In this document: one piece after another, positions 17,300 to 27,055 of the stretch
Position numbering within the stretch: the first letter of the stretch is position 1
How the letters are laid out: the number at the start of each line of letters is the position of its first letter
Source: Dongia_B soli
GTDB taxonomy: Bacteria > Pseudomonadota > Alphaproteobacteria > Dongiales > Dongiaceae
DNA: 64,000 nucleotides
Direction of reading: 5' to 3'
NCBI RefSeq assembly: GCF_034044715.1
Contig: NZ_JAXCLW010000002.1
Location: forward strand, 248,001-312,000
Notes under the pieces: model-generated
Told to the model about the DNA's origin: nothing
What the model saw: the letters and a program-made list of their open reading frames with translations, nothing else
Databases searched by the model: none
Made by a program: the position numbers and the translations under genes

Positions 17300-17363
17300 G
17301 GTTGCACCTTCGTCGCAAAGCTTTCAAATGAGTCGCAACCCATGTAATAAGAAAGTCGCAACC
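17300..17363. promoter_or_regulatory. Cluster of GTTGCA-like boxes upstream of putA
   Basis: Four related 6-8 bp elements occur in 64 bases: GTTGCA (17301-17306), GTCGCAAA (17312-17319), GTCGCAAC (17332-17339) and GTCGCAAC (17355-17362). The last three are the reverse complement of a GTTGCGAC-like motif, spaced 20 and 23 bases apart. E. coli PutA binds GTTGCA motifs through its RHH domain, which this PutA also has, so these are probably autoregulatory operators. Confidence 0.65.
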
Positions 17364-17384
17364 AGACTGTTTAGGATACTCTCC

Positions 17385-20300
17385 ATGGCTACAACCACGA
17401 TTGGCGTTAAGATTGACGACGGCTTGCGGGCCCGTCTCAAGGAAGCGGCAGAACGTCAGGGACGCTCGCCTCATTGGTTGATCAAGCAATCCATTATCCT
17501 AACCCTGGAACGCCTAGAGCGCGGTGAAGATATCACCGGCGGGCCCGGTGATGATCGGGGCACTCTGGACGTGGTCGATGGACATGCAAACCCGCCAGAG
17601 GCCCAGCCGTTCCTGGAATTTGCCCAGACGGTGCAACCGCAAACGGTTCTTCGCGCCAAGATCACCTCGGCCTATCGCCGGCCGGAGCAAGAATGCCTGC
17701 CTTTCCTGGTGACTGAAGCGACCCTTCCGAAATCCGTCACCAATGCGGCCCAGACCCTGGCACGGCGTCTGGTCGAAGCGTTGCGGGAAAAAGGCCAGCG
17801 CGGTGGCGTCGAGGGGCTGATTCACGAATATGCTCTGTCGAGCCAGGAGGGCGTCGCCCTGATGTGCCTCGCCGAGGCCCTGCTGCGCATTCCGGACAAG
17901 GCCACACGCGATGCGCTCATTCGCGACAAGATCAGCGTCGGCGATTGGGAATCTCATGTGGGTCGCAGCCCCTCACTTTTCGTAAATGCCGCCACCTGGG
18001 GGCTCGTCGTCACGGGCCGCCTGACCTCCACGACGAGTGAATCTGGCCTTTCCGCAGCCTTGACGCGGCTGATCGGCCGTGGCGGTGAACCCCTGATCCG
18101 CAAGGGCGTCGATATCGCCATGCGGATGATGGGCGAACAATTCGTCACTGGTCAGACGATCTCCGAAGCGCTGGCCAACAGCCGGAGACTGGAGGGCCAG
18201 GGCTTCCGCTATTCCTATGACATGCTGGGAGAAGCGGCGGCAACGGCGGCCGACGCCGATCGCTATTACCGGGATTACGAGCAAGCCATCCATGCCATCG
18301 GCAAGGCATCGGGGCGGCGCGGTATCTATGAAGGACCGGGCATCTCCATCAAGCTCTCGGCGCTGCATCCCCGTTATTCCCGCCTGCAATATGACCGCGT
18401 GATCTCGGAATTGCTGCCGCGCCTGAAGGCGCTCGCCATCCTGGCGCGCAGCTATGATATCGGCCTGAATATCGATGCCGAAGAAGCCGAGCGCCTGGAA
18501 ATCTCACTGGACCTGCTGGAAGCCTTGTGTTTCGCGCCTGAACTGGCTGGCTGGAACGGCATCGGCTTCGTCGTCCAGGCCTATCAGAAGCGTGCGCCTT
18601 TCGTGCTCGATTACATTATCGACTTGGCGCGGCGCAGCGGACATCGCTTGATGGTACGTCTGGTGAAGGGCGCATATTGGGATAGCGAAATCAAGCGGGC
18701 CCAGGTGGACGGGTTGGAAGGTTTCCCCGTCTATACAAAAAAGGTGCACACCGATGTTTCCTACATTGCCTGTGCGCGCAAACTGCTAACGGCGCCCGAT
18801 GCGGTCTTCCCGCAATTCGCCACGCATAATGCACAGACCTTGGCCACGATCTATGCCTTGGCCGGGGAAAACTTCTATGTCGGCCAATATGAATTCCAAT
18901 GCCTGCATGGCATGGGGGAGCCGCTTTACGAAGAAGTCGTCGGCCGCGAGAAGCTCAATCGACCGTGCCGTATCTATGCGCCGGTCGGCACGCACGAGAC
19001 CCTGCTGGCTTATCTGGTGCGCCGATTGCTGGAAAACGGTGCGAACACCTCTTTCGTCAACCGCATCGGCGATGCCAATATCCGCATCGACGATCTGATT
19101 GCCGATCCGGTCGAGCTGGTGCGGGCTTCTCAGCCGATCGGTGCGCCCCATGCCATGATCGCACTTCCGCGCGATCTCTTCGGCGATAAGCGGCCGAATT
19201 CCGCCGGGCTGGATCTTTCGAACGAACAACGTCTGGCCTCTCTTTCGGCCGCCTTGTTGTCCGGTGCTGACAGCTCCTGGCGTGCGGCGCCATTGCTGGG
19301 GGATGGCCCGCAGGACGGCACGCCGCGCGAGGTCAGAAACCCGGCCAACCATCGCGACCTGGTCGGGCAGGTGATTGACGCGACGCCGGAACAGATCGAT
19401 GCGGCCATGGCCCACGCAATGGCTGCAGCGCCGATCTGGCAAGCCACGCTCCCGGAAGATCGGGCTGCATGCCTGCTGCGTGCGGCGGACCTGATGGAAG
19501 CGCGGATGCCGATGCTGCTGGGCGTGATCGTTCGTGAAGCGGGAAAGTCCTTATCGAATGCGATTTCCGAAGTGCGAGAGGCGGTCGATTTCCTTCGTTA
19601 TTACGCCGCTGAAGTCCGCGAGAAATTCTCCAATGACACGCATCGGCCGTTGGGACCCGTGGTCTGCATCAGCCCGTGGAATTTTCCCCTGGCGATCTTC
19701 ACCGGCCAAGTCGCGGCGGCGCTGGCTGCCGGCAATCCGGTGCTGGCCAAGCCCGCGGAAGAAACACCGCTGATTGCGGCCCAAGCAGTACAAATCCTGC
19801 ATGAAGCAGGGGTGCCGGCCGGGGCGGTACAACTCGTTCCCGGTGCGGGCGAGGTCGGTGCGGCGCTGGTTGGCGATGGACGGACACGGGGCGTCATGTT
19901 CACCGGCTCGACCGATGTCGCCCGCCTCATCCAGCGGCAATTGGCCAGCCGTCTCAGCCCTGACGGCAAGCCGATCCCGCTGATTGCCGAAACGGGTGGG
20001 CAGAACGCGATGATTGTCGATTCCTCGGCATTGCCGGAACAGGTGATCGCCGATGCGCTGACGTCAGCCTTCGATTCGGCAGGGCAACGTTGTTCGGCCT
20101 TGCGGGTGCTTTGCATCCAGGAAGACGTCGCCGACCGGGTGATGACCATGCTGAAAGGGGCGATGGCGGAACTGTCGGTCGGTAACCCAGACCGCCTGTC
20201 AACGGATGTGGGCCCTGTGATTACCCGGGAAGCGATGGACAACATCAACAAGCATATCGACACCATGCGGTCCAGCGGCCACAAGGTTCATCAGCTTGCG

Positions 20301-21263
20301 CTTCCTGAAAGCTGCAGCCTCGGTACCTTCGTGCCGCCGACGATCATTGAAATTGCGGATATCGGCGAATTGAAGCGCGAAGTGTTTGGCCCGGTGTTGC
20401 ATGTGCTGCGGTATGAGCGCGATGGACTGGACGACTTGATCGCCGGTATCAATGCGACCGGCTATGCGCTGACCTTCGGTGTTCATACGCGTATTGACGA
20501 AAGCATCGCCAGGGTCACCGATAAGATCAGAGCCGGCAATATCTATGTGAACCGGAACATCATCGGTGCCGTGGTCGGGGTGCAGCCTTTTGGCGGGCAG
20601 AGCCTCTCCGGCACGGGACCGAAAGCGGGCGGGCCGCTTTATTTGCGCCGCTTGCTTGGGGCGCAACCGCCCCTTGACGGTCCGCTGACACGCGGTAAGT
20701 CGACCGATTTTGTCCGGCAATGGTCGGACTGGCTACGGCAGCAGGATAAAGCAACCGAGGCGGCGGTCAGTGAACATTATGCCAGCTTGACGCCACTGGA
20801 CGCCGTGCTTGATTTCCCCGGGCCGGTGGGCGAGCGGAACGTCTATGGCCTGACGCCGCGCGGTACGGTGCTCTGCATGGCGCAGAGCGAGTCAGGATTG
20901 CTGAGGCAGATCAGCGCTGCCCTTGCAACTGGCAACCGCGTCCTGATTTCCGCGCCGGATGATGTTCAAAGGGTGCTTGGCAACTTGCCGCAAGCCCTGC
21001 GTGCCCGGATGGGACGGTTATCCGACCTCGCCACGGATGAATTCGATGTCGTGCTCTTCGAGGGTGATAGCGATACGCTTCACAGCGTCAGCCAGGAAAT
21101 CGCACAGAAATCCGGGCAGATCGTGCCGGTTTACGGCATAAGCCGCGAAGCGCTGGCGGCCGAAACCGAGGATTACGGGCTGGAATGGCTTGTACACGAA
21201 CACTCAGTCAGTACTAACACCGCTGCCGCAGGCGGCAATGCCAGCCTCATGACGATCGGTTGA
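17385..21263 (+). CDS. putA: Trifunctional PutA: proline dehydrogenase, P5C dehydrogenase and DNA-binding repressor
   Basis: The 1292-residue protein oxidises proline to glutamate. Residues 1-50 are a ribbon-helix-helix DNA-binding domain (TTIGVKIDDGLRARLKEAA). The FAD-dependent proline dehydrogenase barrel spans about 230-520 (GISIKLSALHPRY, LMVRLVKGAYWDSEIKRAQ, TNNHxxT-like FATHNAQT). The aldehyde dehydrogenase domain spans about 610-1060, with ISPWNFPLAIF, catalytic Glu in ETGGQNAMI (about 868) and catalytic Cys in GQRCSALR (about 903). The long C-terminal tail is typical of type B PutA. The ATG at 17385 starts the RHH domain cleanly; an earlier in-frame ATG at 17328 would run through the operator boxes and is not preferred. 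A strong terminator follows. Confidence 0.97.
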   Translation: MATTTIGVKIDDGLRARLKEAAERQGRSPHWLIKQSIILTLERLERGEDITGGPGDDRGTLDVVDGHANPPEAQPFLEFAQTVQPQTVLRAKITSAYRRPEQECLPFLVTEATLPKSVTNAAQTLARRLVEALREKGQRGGVEGLIHEYALSSQEGVALMCLAEALLRIPDKATRDALIRDKISVGDWESHVGRSPSLFVNAATWGLVVTGRLTSTTSESGLSAALTRLIGRGGEPLIRKGVDIAMRMMGEQFVTGQTISEALANSRRLEGQGFRYSYDMLGEAAATAADADRYYRDYEQAIHAIGKASGRRGIYEGPGISIKLSALHPRYSRLQYDRVISELLPRLKALAILARSYDIGLNIDAEEAERLEISLDLLEALCFAPELAGWNGIGFVVQAYQKRAPFVLDYIIDLARRSGHRLMVRLVKGAYWDSEIKRAQVDGLEGFPVYTKKVHTDVSYIACARKLLTAPDAVFPQFATHNAQTLATIYALAGENFYVGQYEFQCLHGMGEPLYEEVVGREKLNRPCRIYAPVGTHETLLAYLVRRLLENGANTSFVNRIGDANIRIDDLIADPVELVRASQPIGAPHAMIALPRDLFGDKRPNSAGLDLSNEQRLASLSAALLSGADSSWRAAPLLGDGPQDGTPREVRNPANHRDLVGQVIDATPEQIDAAMAHAMAAAPIWQATLPEDRAACLLRAADLMEARMPMLLGVIVREAGKSLSNAISEVREAVDFLRYYAAEVREKFSNDTHRPLGPVVCISPWNFPLAIFTGQVAAALAAGNPVLAKPAEETPLIAAQAVQILHEAGVPAGAVQLVPGAGEVGAALVGDGRTRGVMFTGSTDVARLIQRQLASRLSPDGKPIPLIAETGGQNAMIVDSSALPEQVIADALTSAFDSAGQRCSALRVLCIQEDVADRVMTMLKGAMAELSVGNPDRLSTDVGPVITREAMDNINKHIDTMRSSGHKVHQLALPESCSLGTFVPPTIIEIADIGELKREVFGPVLHVLRYERDGLDDLIAGINATGYALTFGVHTRIDESIARVTDKIRAGNIYVNRNIIGAVVGVQPFGGQSLSGTGPKAGGPLYLRRLLGAQPPLDGPLTRGKSTDFVRQWSDWLRQQDKATEAAVSEHYASLTPLDAVLDFPGPVGERNVYGLTPRGTVLCMAQSESGLLRQISAALATGNRVLISAPDDVQRVLGNLPQALRARMGRLSDLATDEFDVVLFEGDSDTLHSVSQEIAQKSGQIVPVYGISREALAAETEDYGLEWLVHEHSVSTNTAAAGGNASLMTIG

Positions 21264-21287
21264 TCGGAGAGATAGGCGCAATTTTCT

Positions 21288-21322
21288 GAGCGGTTCCAGC
21301 GATGGAACCGCTCTTTTCTTTC
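21288..21322 (+). terminator. Intrinsic terminator of putA
   Basis: GAGCGGTTCCA (21288-21298) and TGGAACCGCTC (21303-21313) form a perfect 11-bp stem with a 4-base loop, followed by TTTTCTTT, 25 bases after the putA stop. Confidence 0.92.
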
Positions 21323-21475
21323 AAGGCTTGCCAGGCCAGGGCAGGGAAGTGACCTGCTTTGCCTCAGCCGGCAAGACGGTGTTATTCTTTCTGTTAACGA
21401 GACTCAGTTGGCCGCCTACTGGCGGTTCCGGAACGTCAACCGGTGGGGCGGCAGCGAGCGGTACGGAGATGGCCG

Positions 21476-22627
21476 ATGCTGGAGTTCAACCTGAGTGAAA
21501 CGGCGCGTGCGCTCCAGGATACGGTCAGGGCGTTTGCCGCTGCGGAAGTGGCGCCGCGAGCTGCCGATATCGACCGGCAAAATGACTTCCCGGCCGATCT
21601 ATGGCGCAAGATGGGCGCAGTTGGTCTCCTTGGTCTGACGGTCGAGGAAGCGTATGGCGGCGCTGGCATGGGCTATCTCGAGCATGTGCTGGCGATGGAG
21701 GAGCTCAGCCGCGCTTCCGCCTCGGTGGGCTTATCCTACGGGGCGCATTCCAATCTCTGCGTCAACCAGATCAAGCGTAATGGCAGTGAAGCGCAGAAAC
21801 GCAAATACCTGCCCAAGCTGATTTCGGGTGAGCAGATCGGCGCCCTCGCCATGAGCGAACCGAATGCGGGTTCCGATATCGCCGCGTTGAAACTGCGCGC
21901 GGATCGGCGTGGTGATCGCTATCTCCTCAACGGCACCAAGATGTGGATCACCAACGGCCCCGACGCGGATGTCATCATCGTCTATGCCAGAACCAACGCG
22001 GAGGCGGGCAGCAAGGGTGTCACCGCCTTCATCGTGGAAACCAACAAACCGGGTTTCAAGGTCGCGCAGAAACTGGATAAGCTCGGCATGCGGGGATCAA
22101 ATACCGGCGAGCTCGTTTTCGAGGATTGTGAAGTGCCCGCTGAAAATATCCTTCAGGAAGAAGGCCGTGGCCTTAATGTCCTGATGAGCGGCTTGGATTA
22201 CGAGCGGGTCGTGCTATCGGCAGGCCCGCTTGGCATCATGCAGGCGGCCCTGGATATCGTTCTGCCTTATGTTCATCAGCGGCAGCAATTCGGCCAGCCC
22301 ATCGGCACTTTTCAACTGATGCAGGGAAAGCTCGCCGATATGTACACGACGCTTTGTGCCTGCCGCGCTTATTGCTACGCCGTCGCCCAGGCTTGCGACC
22401 GGGGCGAAACTTCGCGCCAGGATGCCGCCGGCGTCATCCTTTATTGTGCCGAGAAAGCGACCTGGATGGCACTGGAAGCAATCCAATGCCTCGGGGCGAA
22501 TGGCTACATCAACGACTATCCCGCCGGGCGATTGCTGCGTGATGCCAAGCTCTATGAAATCGGAGCCGGCACCAGTGAGATACGGCGCATGCTGATTGGC
22601 AGGGAACTGTTCAATAATACCCATTGA
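21476..22627 (+). CDS. liuA: Isovaleryl-CoA dehydrogenase
   Basis: A 383-residue FAD acyl-CoA dehydrogenase catalysing isovaleryl-CoA to 3-methylcrotonyl-CoA in leucine degradation, passing electrons to ETF. Motifs seen are the flavin-binding ALAMSEPNAGSDIAALK and TKMWITNGPDAD, GMRGSNTGEL, and the C-terminal GAGTSEIRRMLIGREL. The sequence LDYERVVLSAGPLG carries Glu at the position used as catalytic base in isovaleryl-CoA dehydrogenases, which together with the operon fixes the substrate. The start at 21476 has GGAG 8 bases upstream; the longer frame from 21443 adds an Arg-rich stretch. It is first of five genes in order of the pathway operon. Confidence 0.95.
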   Translation: MLEFNLSETARALQDTVRAFAAAEVAPRAADIDRQNDFPADLWRKMGAVGLLGLTVEEAYGGAGMGYLEHVLAMEELSRASASVGLSYGAHSNLCVNQIKRNGSEAQKRKYLPKLISGEQIGALAMSEPNAGSDIAALKLRADRRGDRYLLNGTKMWITNGPDADVIIVYARTNAEAGSKGVTAFIVETNKPGFKVAQKLDKLGMRGSNTGELVFEDCEVPAENILQEEGRGLNVLMSGLDYERVVLSAGPLGIMQAALDIVLPYVHQRQQFGQPIGTFQLMQGKLADMYTTLCACRAYCYAVAQACDRGETSRQDAAGVILYCAEKATWMALEAIQCLGANGYINDYPAGRLLRDAKLYEIGAGTSEIRRMLIGRELFNNTH

Positions 22628-22669
22628 GAACGCCGTTGTTATGCCATTTCAGGGGAGGCAATTGCCGGT

Positions 22670-24277
22670 ATGTCGGTGATCCGCAGTCAGGTCGATGCCA
22701 GAAGCGAGGTGTTTCGACAGAATGCAGAGATCCTGCGAAAACAGGTGGATGACTTACGGCAGCTGGTGGGGCGATTGCAGAATGGCGGCGGCGAAGCTGC
22801 CTGTGCCAGGCATATTGCCCGCGGCAAGCTGCTTCCCCGAGACCGTATCCGTGAGCTCCTGGATCCGGGTTCGCCATTTCTCGAATTGTCGCAATTGGCA
22901 GCCTATGGGCTTTATAACAATGAAGTTCCTTGCGCGGGCTTGATTACCGGCATCGGCCGGATCTGGGGTCAGGAATGCATGATCGTTGCCAATGATGCGA
23001 CGGTAAAAGGCGGCACATATTTTCCGATCACGGTGAAAAAGCATCTGCGGGCACAGGAGATTGCGCGACAGAATGCTTTGCCATGCATTTACCTGGTCGA
23101 TTCCGGCGGGGCCCATTTGCCGAACCAGGACGACGTCTTTCCGGACCGGGAACATTTTGGCCGCATTTTCTACAATCAAGCCACCTTATCCGCCGCCGGC
23201 ATTCCACAGATCGCCGTCGTGATGGGCTCCTGCACGGCCGGTGGCGCCTATGTGCCGGCGATGGCGGATGAAAGCATCATCGTCAAGAACCAGGGGACGA
23301 TTTTTCTGGCGGGGCCGCCGCTGGTGAAAGCGGCCACTGGCGAAGTCGTCACGGCAGAGGAGCTGGGCGGCGCCGATGTCCATTGCCGCGTCTCCGGTGT
23401 CACCGATCATTATGCGGAAGATGACCGTCACGCTCTGGCAATCGCCCGGCAAATCGTCGGCAATCTCAACCGGCACAAGCCGAGGGCACTTGAACAGGCC
23501 AGGCCAGAAGAGCCGATCTACGATCCGACGGAGATCTATGGGATCATCCCGGCCGATCCGCGCAAATCCTATGATGTCCGCGAAATCATCGCCCGGGTGA
23601 CAGATGGCAGCCGGTTCGATGAGTTCAAGCGCTTCTACGGGGAGACCTTGGTCTGCGGCTTTGCCAGGCTCTGGGGTTATCCGGTCGGCCTGATTGCCAA
23701 TAATGGTATCCTCTTTTCGGAAAGCGCGCTGAAAGCAACCCATTTCATTCAGCTTTGCAGCCAGCGCGGTGTGCCGCTCATCTTCCTACAGAACATCACC
23801 GGCTTCATGGTCGGTCAGAAACATGAGGCCGGCGGCATCGCCAGGGACGGCGCTAAGATGGTGACTGCGGTTTCCTGCAGCAAGGTGCCGAAATTGACGA
23901 TGCTCATCGGGAGTTCTTTCGGTGCGGGCAATTACGGCATGTGCGGGCGTGCTTATGATCCGCGGTTCTTATGGATGTGGCCTAATGCCCGCATCGCCGT
24001 CATGGGTGGCGAACAGGCCTCCAATGTCCTGGCCCAGGTGAAGCGCGACAATTTCGCCGCCAAGGGGCAGGATTGGCCGGCGGCGGAGGAAGATGCGTTC
24101 AAGCAGCCGATCCGCGAGCAATATGAGCGCCAGAGCCATCCATATTATGCCGGCGCCCGCATCTGGGATGATGGTTTGGTCGATCCTGCACAGAGCCGGT
24201 CGGTACTGGGGCTTGGCTTGGCGGCGACATTGAATGCGCCGATCGAACGGACGGAATTCGGCATTTTCAGGATGTGA
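22670..24277 (+). CDS. liuB: 3-methylcrotonyl-CoA carboxylase, carboxyltransferase (beta) subunit
   Basis: The 535-residue subunit transfers CO2 from carboxybiotin to 3-methylcrotonyl-CoA. It has the two crotonase-like halves of biotin carboxyltransferases: N-terminal RGKLLPRDRIRELLDPGSPFLEL, MIVANDATVKGGTYFPIT and the oxyanion region MGSCTAGGAYVPAMADE, then the C-terminal IFLQNITGFMVGQKHEAGGIA and SSFGAGNYGMCGRAYDPRF. Length is as usual for MccB. GGGGAGG lies 11 bases before the ATG. It partners with liuD, two genes downstream. Confidence 0.96.
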   Translation: MSVIRSQVDARSEVFRQNAEILRKQVDDLRQLVGRLQNGGGEAACARHIARGKLLPRDRIRELLDPGSPFLELSQLAAYGLYNNEVPCAGLITGIGRIWGQECMIVANDATVKGGTYFPITVKKHLRAQEIARQNALPCIYLVDSGGAHLPNQDDVFPDREHFGRIFYNQATLSAAGIPQIAVVMGSCTAGGAYVPAMADESIIVKNQGTIFLAGPPLVKAATGEVVTAEELGGADVHCRVSGVTDHYAEDDRHALAIARQIVGNLNRHKPRALEQARPEEPIYDPTEIYGIIPADPRKSYDVREIIARVTDGSRFDEFKRFYGETLVCGFARLWGYPVGLIANNGILFSESALKATHFIQLCSQRGVPLIFLQNITGFMVGQKHEAGGIARDGAKMVTAVSCSKVPKLTMLIGSSFGAGNYGMCGRAYDPRFLWMWPNARIAVMGGEQASNVLAQVKRDNFAAKGQDWPAAEEDAFKQPIREQYERQSHPYYAGARIWDDGLVDPAQSRSVLGLGLAATLNAPIERTEFGIFRM

Positions 24278-25077
24278 TGCAAATGGGCAACTTTATTCTG
24301 GTCGATCGGCGGGATGACATAGCGACCGTGACCCTCAACCGGCCGAAGCGTCACAACGCCTTCGATGACCGGATGATCGCCGAACTGAGCAGGATTTTCG
24401 ACGATTTGTCGCAGGATGGCGCCATACGGTTCATTGTGCTCGCGGCAGAGGGGAAAAGCTTTTCCGCAGGCGCCGATCTGGCCTGGATGCAACGTGTCGC
24501 TGGCCAGACCAGCGCCGAAAACGAGGCGGACGCCTTGGCGCTTGCCAAGCTGTTGCAGCGCATCGATGCTTGCCCAAAGCCGGTCATCGGTGTTGTCGAT
24601 GGTGCGGCTTATGGTGGCGGTGTCGGCCTCCTTGCCTGTTGCGACATCGTCCTGGCAAGTCATCAAGCGGCCTTCGCTTTATCCGAGGTCCGCCTGGGCC
24701 TGATACCCGCTGTGATCTCCCCTTATGTCATTGCAGCGATCGGCGCACGGCCTTGCAGACGATATTTTCTGACAGGGGAAAGATTTTCGGCAGAGGAGGG
24801 TTTAAGGCTAGGTCTGGTCCACCGGCTTATCGCAAGCAAGGATCTGCAAGAAGCCATCTCGACTTTATGTGCCGATCTGCGCAAAGGCGGACCGCTAGCT
24901 CAGGCGGCGGCCAAAGACCTGATCTTAAGAGTCAGTTCGACTGGCAACGATGTTCCAATTCAGGAATGGACCGCCAGTCGAATTGCAGAGTTACGCGGAT
25001 CTGCGGAAGGTCGAGAAGGCATGCAGGCTTTTCTCGACAAACGCCCGCCATCTTGGATGAGGCATCAGCGTGTTTGA
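24277..25077 (+). CDS. liuC: 3-methylglutaconyl-CoA hydratase (enoyl-CoA hydratase family)
   Basis: A crotonase-fold enzyme, about 266 residues, hydrating 3-methylglutaconyl-CoA to HMG-CoA. Signatures are FSAGADLAWMQRV (typical of LiuC rather than FadB-type hydratases), the oxyanion stretch GAAYGGGVGLLACCDIVLA and the glutamate-bearing ALSEVRLGLIPAVISPYV. The ATG at 24277 overlaps the liuB stop as TGATG with AGGA just upstream; a GTG at 24274 and an ATG at 24283 are alternatives. The 3' end overlaps liuD by 8 bases, so translation through the operon is coupled. Confidence 0.92.
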   Translation: MQMGNFILVDRRDDIATVTLNRPKRHNAFDDRMIAELSRIFDDLSQDGAIRFIVLAAEGKSFSAGADLAWMQRVAGQTSAENEADALALAKLLQRIDACPKPVIGVVDGAAYGGGVGLLACCDIVLASHQAAFALSEVRLGLIPAVISPYVIAAIGARPCRRYFLTGERFSAEEGLRLGLVHRLIASKDLQEAISTLCADLRKGGPLAQAAAKDLILRVSSTGNDVPIQEWTASRIAELRGSAEGREGMQAFLDKRPPSWMRHQRV

Positions 25078-27055
25078 GCGCCTGCTGATCGCCAATCGCG
25101 GCGAGATCGCTTGCCGCATCATCCGGACAGCGCGGCGCCTGGGGTTGCATTGCATCGCTATTTATTCCGACCCCGACGCAACGGCGCAACATGTGCGGCT
25201 CGCGGATGAGGCTTATCCGGTCGGACCGGCCGCTGTGGGCGAAAGTTATTTGAACATCGACGCCGTCATCAAGGTCGCCCTGGCGAGCGGCGCAGAGGCT
25301 GTCCATCCCGGCTATGGATTTCTGTCCGAGAATGCCGATTTCGCCGAAGCTTGTCTGGCCGCCGGGCTTTGCTTCGTGGGCCCACCGCCTGATACGATCC
25401 GGTTGATGGGCGACAAGGCGGCCGCGAAGCGCCTCGCAGCGGCCATCCATATGCCGCTTGTGCCCGGTTACGATGGAAACCAGCGTGAAGAAGCATTTAC
25501 CGAGGCCGCCGCAAGGATCGGCTATCCCGTTCTACTGAAAGCGGCTGCAGGCGGCGGCGGGCGCGGCATGCGGGTCGTCCGGCATGCGGAAGACCTGGGC
25601 GCAGCAATCGCCGGAGCGCGGCGAGAAGCAAAGGCGTCCTTTGGGCAGGATACGTTGCTGCTGGAAAAATATGTGGAGCATGCGCGACATGTCGAAGTCC
25701 AAATCTTCGGAGACCGCTTTGGCAATGTTGTCTATCTGGGCGATCGGGACTGCTCGCTGCAGCGCCGCCATCAGAAGCTGATAGAAGAAGCACCTGCGCC
25801 GCATATACCCAGAGAAATACGAGAAGCAATGGCCGAAGCGGGGGTTGAACTCGCCAAGGCCGCCAAGTATCTCGGCGCCGGCACCGTCGAATTTCTCTAT
25901 ACGCGCGACAAATTCTATTTCATCGAGATGAATACCCGGCTTCAGGTCGAGCATCCGGTTACAGAAATGATCACAGGGCTTGACTTGGTGGAATGGCAGT
26001 TGCGTGTGGCCGCGGGAGAGGCCCTGCCGGTAACCCAAGAATGGGTTCACGGCAGCGGCCATGCGGTCGAGATACGCCTCTGCGCTGAAGATCCAATGCG
26101 TGATTTCGTGCCGACCGGCGGGCGGATTTTACATTTGAGCTGGCCGCGTGATTTGCCTGGGCGTCGGATCGATGCCGGCATGATCGAGGGTGATATTGTC
26201 GGCACCTATTACGATTCGATGCTCGGCAAGCTCATTGCCTGGGGCGAGACACGCAAGATGGCTTTGGCGCGGCTACGGCAATTGATTGCCGAGACACATT
26301 TGGCCGGCGTCATGACCAATCGCGACTTCACGAGGACCGCTATTCAGCACCCGGAATTCGTATCAGCCGAGTTCGATACGGCGTTCTTCGAACGCCATGC
26401 AGCTTCATTGATACAAGATAATAGCGGATCGGATCTGCTTCTCGCTTTGGCCGGCCTTGCCGTCACCTTGCGTCCAGCGGTCGATGCGTCCGGCCTGAAC
26501 GATCCCTGGACCCGGCTGGTCGGCTGGGAGCTTAACTTGCCCATCCGGTCGCGGCAGCGCTTCCATCTCGACGGTGTATTGCGGGAGGTGTCGATTTGGT
26601 CGTCGGACGGCCAGAATTGGCATGTGCAGGTGGGTGGTCATCGGAGCTTCGATATTCAGAATCCGGCTTTGTTCGGGCAATCGATTTCGGCTGCGATTGG
26701 CAAGGTAGCGGAAAGTGCGAAAGTGATTTTCGATGGACCGGCCATCTGGATGATGAATGATGAAAAGACCCTTTGTCTGATGCGGGACGAGCCCATGGCG
26801 CGGGCCGACGCTGTCGGTGCAGGACCTGGCAGCTTGACGGCGCCCATGCCGGGGACCATCGTTCAAATCCTGATCAAGCCAGGTGACATTGTGACAAAAG
26901 GAAACCCCTTGATCATTCTTGAAGCGATGAAGATGGAACATGTCATCAGGGCGCCTCATGACGGCACCGTTGCTGCTGTTCATTTCATTGCAGGACAGCA
27001 AGTGAAGGAAGGGGCGGATCTCCTAACCCTGGCAGCGGAGGGCGGATCGCAATGA
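25070..27055 (+). CDS. liuD: 3-methylcrotonyl-CoA carboxylase, biotin-containing (alpha) subunit
   Basis: The 661-residue protein combines biotin carboxylase (about 1-450; FERLLIANRGEIACRII, the Gly-rich ATP loop KAAAGGGGRGM, EKYVEHARHVEVQIFGD, FIEMNTRLQVEHPVTEM), a linker/BT domain, and a C-terminal biotinyl domain with EAMKMEH, whose Lys near residue 621 carries biotin. It carboxylates biotin using ATP and bicarbonate for transfer by LiuB. The start is GTG, 8 bases inside liuC, giving the conserved N-terminus immediately. The 3' end overlaps liuE by 4 bases (ATGA). Confidence 0.96.
   Translation: MFERLLIANRGEIACRIIRTARRLGLHCIAIYSDPDATAQHVRLADEAYPVGPAAVGESYLNIDAVIKVALASGAEAVHPGYGFLSENADFAEACLAAGLCFVGPPPDTIRLMGDKAAAKRLAAAIHMPLVPGYDGNQREEAFTEAAARIGYPVLLKAAAGGGGRGMRVVRHAEDLGAAIAGARREAKASFGQDTLLLEKYVEHARHVEVQIFGDRFGNVVYLGDRDCSLQRRHQKLIEEAPAPHIPREIREAMAEAGVELAKAAKYLGAGTVEFLYTRDKFYFIEMNTRLQVEHPVTEMITGLDLVEWQLRVAAGEALPVTQEWVHGSGHAVEIRLCAEDPMRDFVPTGGRILHLSWPRDLPGRRIDAGMIEGDIVGTYYDSMLGKLIAWGETRKMALARLRQLIAETHLAGVMTNRDFTRTAIQHPEFVSAEFDTAFFERHAASLIQDNSGSDLLLALAGLAVTLRPAVDASGLNDPWTRLVGWELNLPIRSRQRFHLDGVLREVSIWSSDGQNWHVQVGGHRSFDIQNPALFGQSISAAIGKVAESAKVIFDGPAIWMMNDEKTLCLMRDEPMARADAVGAGPGSLTAPMPGTIVQILIKPGDIVTKGNPLIILEAMKMEHVIRAPHDGTVAAVHFIAGQQVKEGADLLTLAAEGGSQ

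Noticed and set aside
17328..17384. Extended N-terminus of PutA from the ATG at 17328
   Set aside because: Would translate through the GTTGCA-like operator boxes and adds residues not found before the RHH domain.
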